Below, in pieces: positions 38,366-46,321 of a stretch of DNA of 57,633 bases. Position numbers and translations under genes: made by a program. Position 1 is the first letter of the stretch, and every line of letters begins with the position of its first letter. Below the pieces are notes generated by a model. The model saw nothing but the letters and a program-made list of their open reading frames with translations, was not told where the DNA came from and made no database searches. Source of the stretch: Chitinophaga pinensis (GTDB lineage Bacteria > Bacteroidota > Bacteroidia > Chitinophagales > UBA10324); NCBI GenBank assembly GCA_945903305.1, contig CAMDOA010000011.1:1-57633 (forward strand). The letters are read 5' to 3'.

Positions 38366-39031
38366 ATGGCCATTAAGCTTACTGAACTTAAACAGCACAC
38401 GCGGCAAACTTTTGTTAAACCGGCAGTTAAGGAAATTGATATCACCACTAAAATAATTGATGCAATCTATAATTACATTCCGAAGGAATGTTACTGTCTT
38501 GCTGGTTATCTCGATAACAGCGATCAGTTTTGGAAAGTAAATTACCACTTTGATATACTGGCGATGAAGCTTGATGAGTTCTTTGAAATTGAAGGATTAG
38601 ATGACAAGTATTACAGAGCCGCAACCGCAATTGAAAATGCGCTTTATTCAAACATGCCTATTCCGCTAACAGGTTACAGATTAGATAAAAAGGTAGGGCA
38701 GACAAAAGATTTTAGTTCGGAAACGCAGATTATTGCGAGGCATAAAATTATTAAGCAGGTAAAAAAAGATTTCGAAATAGTTATTACAAAATCAAAGGTG
38801 GTAACCGCATCAAAAAAATCGAATCCGCCAAAGGATGAAAAAATGTGGTGGCTCGCTGTTGCTCCACTGGCAGCTCCGGGCACCAGCAAGCACGGAACCG
38901 GTTATGCCCTTGATATAGGAGGAAACAATTTAGAAACCACACGAATAAGCAAGGAACTTGGCGCAACATTGGTTTTTAACGAAGCATCGCATGTGCATGT
39001 TGAGTTTCAAAACTGGAAAGATTTGCTTTAA
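38366..39031 (+). CDS. Putative M15-like (VanY/endolysin-type) metallopeptidase
   Basis: 221 residues with no signal peptide. The C-terminal part carries SKHGTGYALD (Ser174-Asp183), an exact S-x-H-x-x-G-x-A-x-D zinc motif of M15 D,D-/L,D-peptidases, followed 26 residues later by SHVHVEF (His209, His211), the position of the third ligand and catalytic pair. The N-terminal 160 residues (YIPKECYCLAGYLDN..., then a basic linker) match nothing I know. It may cleave peptidoglycan stem peptides, but a way out of the cytosol is not evident. It is flanked on both sides by diverged copies of a ~120-bp direct repeat. Confidence 0.65.
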   Translation: MAIKLTELKQHTRQTFVKPAVKEIDITTKIIDAIYNYIPKECYCLAGYLDNSDQFWKVNYHFDILAMKLDEFFEIEGLDDKYYRAATAIENALYSNMPIPLTGYRLDKKVGQTKDFSSETQIIARHKIIKQVKKDFEIVITKSKVVTASKKSNPPKDEKMWWLAVAPLAAPGTSKHGTGYALDIGGNNLETTRISKELGATLVFNEASHVHVEFQNWKDLL

Positions 39032-39055
39032 CTTTTATTGGTGCGTTTTATCCCA

Positions 39056-39176
39056 CAGTGTTCATGCTAAAATCAAGGTAATGCATGGTGAGATATAGCG
39101 AAGGAAATTCCTCCGTGTCCTAGCACAACTCAAGGTAATACTTGTAGAGACACGGATTCGGCGAAAAGGAAATAAA
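39056..39176 (+). repeat. Right copy of the ~120-bp diverged direct repeat
   Basis: Begins 25 bases after the M15-like gene. Contains two ~43-base units (39056-39098 and 39112-39154) that align with each other without gaps at roughly two thirds identity and with the left copy. The second unit can fold: CCGTGTC (39112 onward) pairs with GACACGG and CAAG with CTTG around GTAATA. The left copy has lost part of the outer stem. Confidence 0.7.
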
Positions 39177-39220
39177 ATTTATTTTAAACACTAATACTTA
39201 TAGTACTGTTTTATTATTTT

Positions 39221-41911
39221 TTACAAATCAACCTCTATCTTCTTAGTTCTCCCGAATTCTAATATTTGATCAATAAACTCGTAGGGCTTGTAATGATTAA
39301 TGGCGGCCTGGTGAAAAATGCAGGTGGCAGGTGTCATGCCGGGAAGCGAGTTCACTTCAATCACCACTGTTTCGGCATTGTTGTTTGCATCAATGCGCAC
39401 GAATGCATCAATGCGGCAGTAGCCCTGTACATTTAAAAGTCGTGCTGCTTTTTCCAAATCTGTTTTTACCTGCGTTGCAATTTTTGTGTATTCCTCTTTT
39501 GATTTTCCGAATCGCGCCGGAGTAATGTTTTGTCCTTCGCCGGCTAAAAATTTTTCTTCGAGCGAAAGCACATCAGCAGTAGCAAGCGTTTCACTGGGTT
39601 CGAATACTTCATAAGAAATTGTTCCATCAGCATTATAATGTGTGAGCATTCCGCAGGTGATTTCTAAAAAATGTTTGGCGCCATTTGCAGCTATTAAATC
39701 CTCTACCAAGAATTGTTCTTTCCGTGGAAACTCTTCTTTTGATTTTAAGTGAAGTGTAACAGCTTCGTTTGCATTCAGCAATTCCTGTTCGCGAAACATA
39801 AGGCGACTGAAAGCAATTAACTCATCGCGCGTTTTTATTTTTTTTACGGCACTGCTGCAACCATCATCAACCGGCTTAGTGATGATGGGTAATTTATGTT
39901 TTGTAAGAATGGAATCAGTAAATTTTTCTTCGCTCGCCTTCCAATCTTTTTTATAAACTAAGGATTGCTGTGCTTCATGAAAACCATGCTGTAACAGTAA
40001 TTGGTTCGTGTTAAATTTATTAATAGTGATTTGCGAAGACGAAACTCCACTGCCATTGTATGGCAATCCGACTTTTTCTAACTGATGCTGCACACTGCCA
40101 TCTTCGCCGGGGCGACCGTGCAAGGCAATGAAAACTCCTTCCACTTCATTTGGTAATTCAACATATGAAAGTTGTTTGGGAACAAATAAATAATTGCTGG
40201 AAGAAAATTTCTGTGTGATGTTTTTGCACTGCGCTTTTATTTTTTCAATCACCGGATGAAAACTGAAGTGTTTTATTTTTTCGCGAATGTCATCGGCATT
40301 ATCTTTCAGTAAAAGATTAATCGGAATCTGATACAGTTCGTGTTGCTCGTTGTTTCCGGTGAGGAAAACAGGAATGGGCTGGTACTTATCAGAGCTGGCG
40401 AGCTTCTCAAAAATATTTCGGCCGCTCTCCACGCTGATGTGTCGTTCAGTAGAGTAGCCGCCGAGAATAACTGCGATGCGAATTTTGTTTTCAGTATGTT
40501 GCTGTAGTTTATCAATTCCATTGTTGAGTCGCTGTAAGAGTGGCTCGTAAATCGCAGGGCGCACATTGGTTCGCATCCGTTCGCGCACACTTGTATGTAT
40601 GATGAACGAAAGAAACTGAGAAGGATTTAAACCAATCTCTGCTGCCTGATGAAAGAAGAACGAAGACGGCAACATACCGCTCGTAGTGTTTGGGTCGTTG
40701 AGAATAATTTTTCCGTCGGGGCGTATGAACCCATCAATTCGTGCATACACATGAAACCCAAAGAAGGAAAATAATTTCTCGCACTCTTTTCGAATCGCTT
40801 CAATCTGTTCGTCGGGAATTTGTATCGGGGTTATTTTGCGCGAAAGTCCGGCGAGGTATTTTGAACGATAATCGAAAACCTCTTTTCCTTTTACAATTTC
40901 GGTGGGTGGAAGAGCAATGGGATTATTTTTTTCGTCAACCACAACGATGCACGAAAATTCTTTTCCTTCAATAAATTCTTCAATCAGAATTTCTATCTCA
41001 GCATCATCGGCTTCGAGAATTAATTGTGGAATATTTTTCGCTGCAGATTTTTCAAACAACTGAAATAATTCTTCAGGATGGTAATATGTTTTTCCATTTA
41101 CTCTCAATGGCAATCCAACATTTTCCCGTATGTCACAGAGGTTATTTAGGAAAGTGATTTTTTCTTCTTCGTTTTTATTTTTCCATTCGGCAGCTTTCCA
41201 TTCGAAAAAGAAAAATGCTTTGTCAATTGCTTTAGTAATTGCTGTAATATCTTTTTCGTGAATGATTGAAACACCAATGGATGAACCCTGATTCGCAGGT
41301 CGAATAACCAACGGCAATCCGACTGCTGTAACACTTTTTTCAATCAATGAATTTTTATCTGCATGCAACCACTCGTCGCGTGTAACAGTTTTGAAACGGG
41401 TTGGAGTAAAGCCACCTGCATTCATCATACGCTTTTGAAAAGCTTTATTGATACCTATTGCCGAGGGAAGAATGCCTGAACCTGAATACGGAATCTGATA
41501 AAAATCAAGAATGCCTTGAATACTTCCATCTTCACCGTACGAACCGTGCAGCGCGAGAAAAGCAAAATCAATAATTGAGTTGAGTTCGTTGGGAAGAATT
41601 TTTTTTCCTACAGTAGAAATTATTTCTTCTTGTTTTTCAATAGATAGTTTTCCCAATGATTCAATATATACCTGAAAAGGATGAGCAGTATTTTGAATGA
41701 AATTAACAGATGGATAAAAATCGCGGATGCTGCCTTTATAAATGTATTGCCAGTCGAGCAAAATCAGGTTGTGAAAGCTGTCAATGAAAATCGGAAAAGG
41801 TTCGAAAATTGTTTTATTGAGGTTGTCATAAACTGTTCTGCCTCCGGCAAAAGATATTTCGCGCTCGCGCGAACTGCCGCCAAAAAAAATTCCGATTCTG
41901 ATTTTATTCAT
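39221..41911 (-). CDS. Tandem D-alanine--D-alanine ligase (two fused Ddl modules)
   Basis: 896 residues, about 2.7 times a normal Ddl. Module 1 (about 1-440): GGSSREREIS (11-20), LHGSYGEDGS, ATP loop RPANQGSSIGVS (204-215), omega-loop FDYRSKYLAG, RIDGF (391-395) and the Mg site LNDPNTTSGM (404-413); it has an extra ~70-residue insert (about 230-300). Module 2 (about 475-896): GGYSTERHIS, LHGRPGEDGS, KPVDDGCSSAV, SLEEKFLAG, RIDAF (833-837) and canonical IEVNSLPGMT. Both keep the ATP-grasp scaffold, so both may be active on dipeptide synthesis for peptidoglycan. Differences: module 1 has Asp where Ddl has the Mg-binding Glu; module 2 has Phe where DdlB has Tyr216. There is no sign of a frameshifted fusion: the linker is in frame. 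Confidence 0.9.
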   Translation of the reverse strand: MNKIRIGIFFGGSSREREISFAGGRTVYDNLNKTIFEPFPIFIDSFHNLILLDWQYIYKGSIRDFYPSVNFIQNTAHPFQVYIESLGKLSIEKQEEIISTVGKKILPNELNSIIDFAFLALHGSYGEDGSIQGILDFYQIPYSGSGILPSAIGINKAFQKRMMNAGGFTPTRFKTVTRDEWLHADKNSLIEKSVTAVGLPLVIRPANQGSSIGVSIIHEKDITAITKAIDKAFFFFEWKAAEWKNKNEEEKITFLNNLCDIRENVGLPLRVNGKTYYHPEELFQLFEKSAAKNIPQLILEADDAEIEILIEEFIEGKEFSCIVVVDEKNNPIALPPTEIVKGKEVFDYRSKYLAGLSRKITPIQIPDEQIEAIRKECEKLFSFFGFHVYARIDGFIRPDGKIILNDPNTTSGMLPSSFFFHQAAEIGLNPSQFLSFIIHTSVRERMRTNVRPAIYEPLLQRLNNGIDKLQQHTENKIRIAVILGGYSTERHISVESGRNIFEKLASSDKYQPIPVFLTGNNEQHELYQIPINLLLKDNADDIREKIKHFSFHPVIEKIKAQCKNITQKFSSSNYLFVPKQLSYVELPNEVEGVFIALHGRPGEDGSVQHQLEKVGLPYNGSGVSSSQITINKFNTNQLLLQHGFHEAQQSLVYKKDWKASEEKFTDSILTKHKLPIITKPVDDGCSSAVKKIKTRDELIAFSRLMFREQELLNANEAVTLHLKSKEEFPRKEQFLVEDLIAANGAKHFLEITCGMLTHYNADGTISYEVFEPSETLATADVLSLEEKFLAGEGQNITPARFGKSKEEYTKIATQVKTDLEKAARLLNVQGYCRIDAFVRIDANNNAETVVIEVNSLPGMTPATCIFHQAAINHYKPYEFIDQILEFGRTKKIEVDL

Positions 41912-42039
41912 CGCAGTAAAATTATCTGAACGAACAACACAACACGAAAAGTGTATTCAAGTTTGGGTGTGGATATTCCGCTTGTGGTTATTGAAGGCTG
42001 GAAGATGGGAGAAGGAAGTCAGGAGTGGTTTGACGCTAT

Positions 42040-42654
42040 TTATTTTTCTTCTGGAATTTGCGCTACCAATTCCAACCTTTTCACAATTGAATTTTTCGGA
42101 AGAATAGTTCCCGGAGATAGAACTGCATTTGCTCCAACTTTGGAATTATCGCCAACCAATGCTCCGAATTTTTCGGTGTTGGTTTCTATAATTTTCCCAA
42201 AGAAGAAAACAGAAATTTGTTTATCGGTTCGTTCGTTGTAATGATTGGCGGTGTGTGCTCCGGCTTCGAAGTTTACTTAATTGCCGATTATGCTGTGACC
42301 GATAAAATTAAAATGCGCGATGACGGTGTTCGAGAAAATGATGCTCGATTTTATTTCGCAACCCGGACCAACTGTAACAGATTTAGCTAAATAATCCCCT
42401 GCTCTCAAGTATGCATTCGCACCAACAAAACAATTTTCAGAAATAATAATTGCTGCTTTTAAAACAACTCCCTGTTCAATAATTGCGGATTGGTGAATGG
42501 CAATTCCATTCTCGATTTTATAATTTGCCTTCAACTTCAAAATATATTTTTCTAAAATCAGTTTCAGATTGCTTGTTATTTCCCAAGGAAATAATTTTGA
42601 CTCGCCAGGAAATAATTCTGCGAAACCATTTATAAATTCATTTAGGTTGTTCAT
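42040..42654 (-). pseudogene. LpxA-like left-handed beta-helix acyltransferase interrupted by in-frame TAA
   Basis: The open part (ATG at 42654, 125 residues) covers an N-terminal helix region (FPWEITSNLKLIL) and hexapeptide repeats (NGIAIHQSAIIEQGVVLKA, FVGANAYLRAG, VGPGCEIKSSIIF, AHFNFIGHSIIGN), then stops at TAA 42277-42279. The same frame continues without another stop for 78 codons to TAA 42040-42042, with VNFEAGAHTANHYNERTDK, KFGALVGDNSKVGANAVL and SPGTILPKNSIVKRLELV, which is exactly the rest of the 'LpxA family transferase' of Bacteroidota. The stop falls mid-helix, so the 125-residue product would lack its last coils. A nonsense allele, a base-call error or readthrough are possible. 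The start overlaps the upstream gene's stop by four bases. Confidence 0.75.
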
Positions 42655-43226
42655 TCAACTGCGTAATTATTTTCTTTTAATAATCGTACCGCTTTTTCAG
42701 TTTCTGCAATATCGTTACTCCAAACTCCGGGTAGCATTAAAATGGATTTCTTTTCTTTTCCATTATGCAAATAACGAATCGAAAAGTATCCTTTTGAAAA
42801 AAAACGAAGGGCCATCAATTGTTTAATTCTGATGATGGAATTCCGTTCAATAAAAATTTTCGGAGGGCGCAACGCAATTCGTATAAAAAAAACATACAGC
42901 ACCCAACAACAAATCGTAACATACAAACTGATGCTTTCGTTGTTTGCAAATGCTTTATAAGCCAGCAAACCATTTCCTATTATCAAAATAACCGGCAGTA
43001 TTACACCGAATAACCATTGAAGAATTCCTGCTTTATGTTTTGTTGAAAATGAAAACCGGTTATTGCGGATATCCAAACCGGTGGGAGTGAAGTAGCAAAA
43101 TCCCTGATCTAATCTGAATCCGGTTTCTTTAGACAGTGATTCGTCAAGTATGTGAGATTCATCCATTTTGAATGCAGATAAATTTTTTCGGGATAAACAT
43201 ACTTTGATTGAATCTTTATTCGGCAT
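42651..43226 (-). CDS. Two-TM membrane protein of unknown function
   Basis: 191 residues. Two hydrophobic segments (about 88-108 and 112-132) are followed by a C-terminal half with PPKIFIERNSIIRIKQLMALRFFSKGYFSIRYL, which reads like a PH-like (bPH) small beta domain after a membrane hairpin. N-terminal 70 residues are soluble. No named family recognised. Its TGA overlaps the LpxA-like ATG (ATGA), so the two are translationally coupled and the pair probably serves the envelope. Confidence 0.72.
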   Translation of the reverse strand: MPNKDSIKVCLSRKNLSAFKMDESHILDESLSKETGFRLDQGFCYFTPTGLDIRNNRFSFSTKHKAGILQWLFGVILPVILIIGNGLLAYKAFANNESISLYVTICCWVLYVFFIRIALRPPKIFIERNSIIRIKQLMALRFFSKGYFSIRYLHNGKEKKSILMLPGVWSNDIAETEKAVRLLKENNYAVE

Positions 43227-43318
43227 TGGTTTCAGGAGTATGAAATTTTTATTAAATTTTTAAACATTTATTTTATCAATCTACGAAAGAATTATTTTAG
43301 CCAACTTTAATACAAATC

Positions 43319-46159
43319 ATGAAGAAAATAACTTTAGTCGTTTCCGTTTTTCTGTTTTCATTTTCGTTCTTCAGTCAATCGCAGCCGTATCAAACAAATG
43401 GTAGTTGTGTTCAGGTTACACCCCGAACATTTCGATTAACCGACTCGACCACAGGACAAGGCGGTAATTTTTTTGCCACTACACAAATTAATCTTAACAA
43501 TCCATTCGATTTAACTTTTTTTATAAATCTGGGTTGCATTAATAATAATGGAGCCGATGGAATTGCCTTCCTGTTTCACAATTCTGTTTACGGAGCCGGT
43601 GCGTTGGGTGGTAATGGTGGCGGAATGGGTTACACAAGCACTTCTATAATTACCCCTTCGCTTGCTGTTGAGTTTGATACTAACCCGAATACTTTTGAAG
43701 GTTGGCCCGATCCGGCTTACGATCATATTGCCATTATTAAAGATGGTGACTTAACAGTAAATCAGGCAGGGCCTGTTCAGATTTCGGCCACGCAAGCAAA
43801 TGTGGAAGATTGTGTTTGTCATACAGGAAGAATTCAGTGGACTCCATCGCTCAACCGATTGCGGATTTATTTTGATGGAGTTTTAAGATTGTCGTATAAC
43901 AATAATATTATCGCAAATTATTTTGCAGGAAATCCGAATGTGTACTGGGGTTTTGGAGGCGGAACCGGCGTGTATTACAATATTCAAACCGTGAGTATTG
44001 ATTTTGCCAATGCAGGAAATAATTTATCTGTTTGCCAGGGAAGTGGTGTTCAACTGAATGGAACCGGTGGAACAACTTATGCGTGGTCGCCATCAACCGG
44101 ATTATCAAATTCAACTATAGCCAATCCAATTGCTTCGCCTACTGTGAATACTACTTACACTTTAACTGCCACTAACAGTTCAGGTTGTACGGATACTTCT
44201 ATTGTAAAAGTTTTGGTTAATGCAATGCCAATTGTTAATGCAGGCGGCGATAAATTTATTTGTCCCGGAACTTCAACAACTTTAAGCGGAACAGGAACAG
44301 GCAGCACTTATTTATGGTCGCCATCAACCGGATTAAATAATAATACTTCACTCACTCCAACGGCTTCACCAACTGCAACAACAACTTATACCATTGTTGC
44401 CAGTTCAGCACTTGGATGTACTGTTAGCGATGTGGTAGTTGTAAATGTTTATGCGACTCCCAACGCAAATGCAGGTGCGAGTCAAAGTGTTTGTGCCGGA
44501 AATTCAGTTCAGTTAAATGCAAGCGGAGGTTTATCTTATTCGTGGTCGCCATCAACGGGATTATCAAATACAACAATCAGTAATCCAACAGCTACAGTTT
44601 CGATGAACACCACTTTTACTGTTACAGTAACTGATGATCACAGTTGTTTGGCAAGCGATACAGTTTCTGTTCATATACTTTCAGCACCAATTGCCAATGC
44701 CGGAATTGATATGATGAAATGCAGCAACAACGCAGTTACATTAAATGGCAGTGGCGGAATCAGTTATTCATGGTCGCCGGTTTCAGGGTTATCGAATGCC
44801 ACCATTAGTAATCCAATTTGTTTTAGTGCATCAACTACAACTTATACACTAACAGTAATCAATGCTGTAGGATGCAGTTCTTCTGATCAGATTGTAGTTA
44901 CTGTTTATCCACCAACCATTCCTCCAGATATTATTCCAATTCAGCCAACTATATGTGCAGGTTCAGCAGTTACAATTACTGCTAACGGATCTATTAATTA
45001 CAGCTGGTTTCCTTCCACCGGATTAAATACAACTTCCGGAGCAGTGGTTGTTGCATCGCCAACTATCACCACAAATTATACTGTTGCCGGAACTGATATT
45101 AACGGGTGTGTTGCCAGTCGATTCTTTTCAGTAATTGTAAATGGAATACCGGCAATCGCATCAGAATCTATAACTGATGCGCAATGCCCCGGAACAGGTG
45201 CCATTGATATTGGAATGAATTTAGGCGTGTATTCTTTTTTATGGAATACAGGATTAACCGCAGAAGATATTTCAGGATTGAATGCCGGAACTTATGTAGT
45301 AACTGTAACAGGAAACGGTTGCAGTTCAGTAAATTCTTTTATAGTAGCGCAGGCCTTATTGGCTAAACCACAAAATCTTTTAGTCAGCAATTTAACTTCA
45401 TGCAGTGCAAGATTAAACTGGAGTTCGGTTGCTAATATGAGTTATTACAAAGTCAGATTTCGGCAGACAGGAACTACAACTTGGTCGGTTGCCGTAAATG
45501 TTGGCTCTAATTTATTTTATGATTTTGCAGGATTGAATCCGGCAATCAATTATCAGTTCCAGGTTTCAGCTTATTGTGCCAGCAATGCAACCGGCGGATG
45601 GATGACAAAAACTGCAACGACAAAAGTTTGTACTACACCTGCCAGTATCACTGTTACTATAATTAATTCAACATCAGTTTCTGTTTCATGGTCGGCTTTA
45701 TGTGCGTCAAATAGTTTTCAGTTGATTTATAAAAAAGTGGGAACCACACAATGGCAGCAGGTAAACACGGCATTAACCAGTGCCACATTAATTAATCTTC
45801 TGGCATCTACTACCTACGAATTTAAAATAAAAGCCATTTGTTCGGGTGGATCATCCACTTTCAGTTCACTTCAGAATTTCACTACTCCTGTTGTTAGAAA
45901 TGAATATGTAGCTGATAATTTATTTAGCATGATGGTATTCCCGAATCCGACATTCGGAATAATAAATGTTGAATTATTATTTCCGGTAAATAATTTTTCT
46001 ATTGAACTGACTAATGTTTTGGGCGAAATATTATGGCGGAATGAAACCAGTGATACAAACATGAATATTGATTTAAGTAATAAAGCTGCAGGAATTTATT
46101 TCTTGGTTTACCGTGATGAAAACAGAGTAGAAACAAAAAGAGTAATTGTTGAAAGATAA
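43319..46159 (+). CDS. Lectin/Ig-repeat/FN3 surface adhesin with type IX sorting domain
   Basis: 946 residues: signal peptide (to about residue 20), a legume-type lectin domain (about 25-240; NNGADGIAFLFHNS, SLAVEFDTN, YDHIAIIKDG, LRIYFDG), five tandem Ig/PKD-like repeats of 76-78 residues (about 240-605), a SprB-like short repeat (SITDAQCPGTGAIDI...), two fibronectin III domains (about 680-860) and a Por secretion tail (MMVFPNPTFGIINVELL... GIYFLVYRDENRVETKRVIVER). It should be exported by the T9SS and bind glycans on surfaces or substrates. Single gene, diverging from the envelope pair at 42040-43226. The GC-rich patch at about 46203-46238 follows it. Confidence 0.9.
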   Translation: MKKITLVVSVFLFSFSFFSQSQPYQTNGSCVQVTPRTFRLTDSTTGQGGNFFATTQINLNNPFDLTFFINLGCINNNGADGIAFLFHNSVYGAGALGGNGGGMGYTSTSIITPSLAVEFDTNPNTFEGWPDPAYDHIAIIKDGDLTVNQAGPVQISATQANVEDCVCHTGRIQWTPSLNRLRIYFDGVLRLSYNNNIIANYFAGNPNVYWGFGGGTGVYYNIQTVSIDFANAGNNLSVCQGSGVQLNGTGGTTYAWSPSTGLSNSTIANPIASPTVNTTYTLTATNSSGCTDTSIVKVLVNAMPIVNAGGDKFICPGTSTTLSGTGTGSTYLWSPSTGLNNNTSLTPTASPTATTTYTIVASSALGCTVSDVVVVNVYATPNANAGASQSVCAGNSVQLNASGGLSYSWSPSTGLSNTTISNPTATVSMNTTFTVTVTDDHSCLASDTVSVHILSAPIANAGIDMMKCSNNAVTLNGSGGISYSWSPVSGLSNATISNPICFSASTTTYTLTVINAVGCSSSDQIVVTVYPPTIPPDIIPIQPTICAGSAVTITANGSINYSWFPSTGLNTTSGAVVVASPTITTNYTVAGTDINGCVASRFFSVIVNGIPAIASESITDAQCPGTGAIDIGMNLGVYSFLWNTGLTAEDISGLNAGTYVVTVTGNGCSSVNSFIVAQALLAKPQNLLVSNLTSCSARLNWSSVANMSYYKVRFRQTGTTTWSVAVNVGSNLFYDFAGLNPAINYQFQVSAYCASNATGGWMTKTATTKVCTTPASITVTIINSTSVSVSWSALCASNSFQLIYKKVGTTQWQQVNTALTSATLINLLASTTYEFKIKAICSGGSSTFSSLQNFTTPVVRNEYVADNLFSMMVFPNPTFGIINVELLFPVNNFSIELTNVLGEILWRNETSDTNMNIDLSNKAAGIYFLVYRDENRVETKRVIVER
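44017..45135 (+). repeat. Five in-gene tandem repeats (Ig/PKD-like modules)
   Basis: The motif W-S-P-x-S/T-G-L recurs at DNA positions 44084, 44315, 44543, 44771 and 45005, i.e. with periods of 231, 228, 228 and 234 bases. Each unit reads '...VC.G.s..L.g.Gg..Y.WSPstGLsn.ti.nP.a.p..tTtYT.t.t...gC...d...V.V..'. The first three units share TGGTCGCCATCAAC at the DNA level, so recent expansion or recombination is likely. Confidence 0.88.
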
Positions 46160-46321
46160 CTAACGGAAAATGTTTAACGATTGCTGAACTTATGCATTTT
46201 AAAAGCGGGGCGGTGCAACCCAAACAGCACGCGAAAATTAATTCATTGAATTTTTAATAATTCAAACTATAAATGTCATAGGTGATTTATATCCGCAAAA
46301 TAGCAGTCTGTGATTTTATTA

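Noticed and set aside
38192-38548. A 118-codon minus-strand frame across the left repeat and the 5' end of the M15-like gene
   Set aside because: It runs antisense to a protein with a recognisable zinc motif and has no family features of its own.
41951-42241. A 96-codon plus-strand frame between ddl and the LpxA-like gene
   Set aside because: It lies antisense to the continuation of the LpxA-like gene, whose minus-strand reading has clear hexapeptide repeats.
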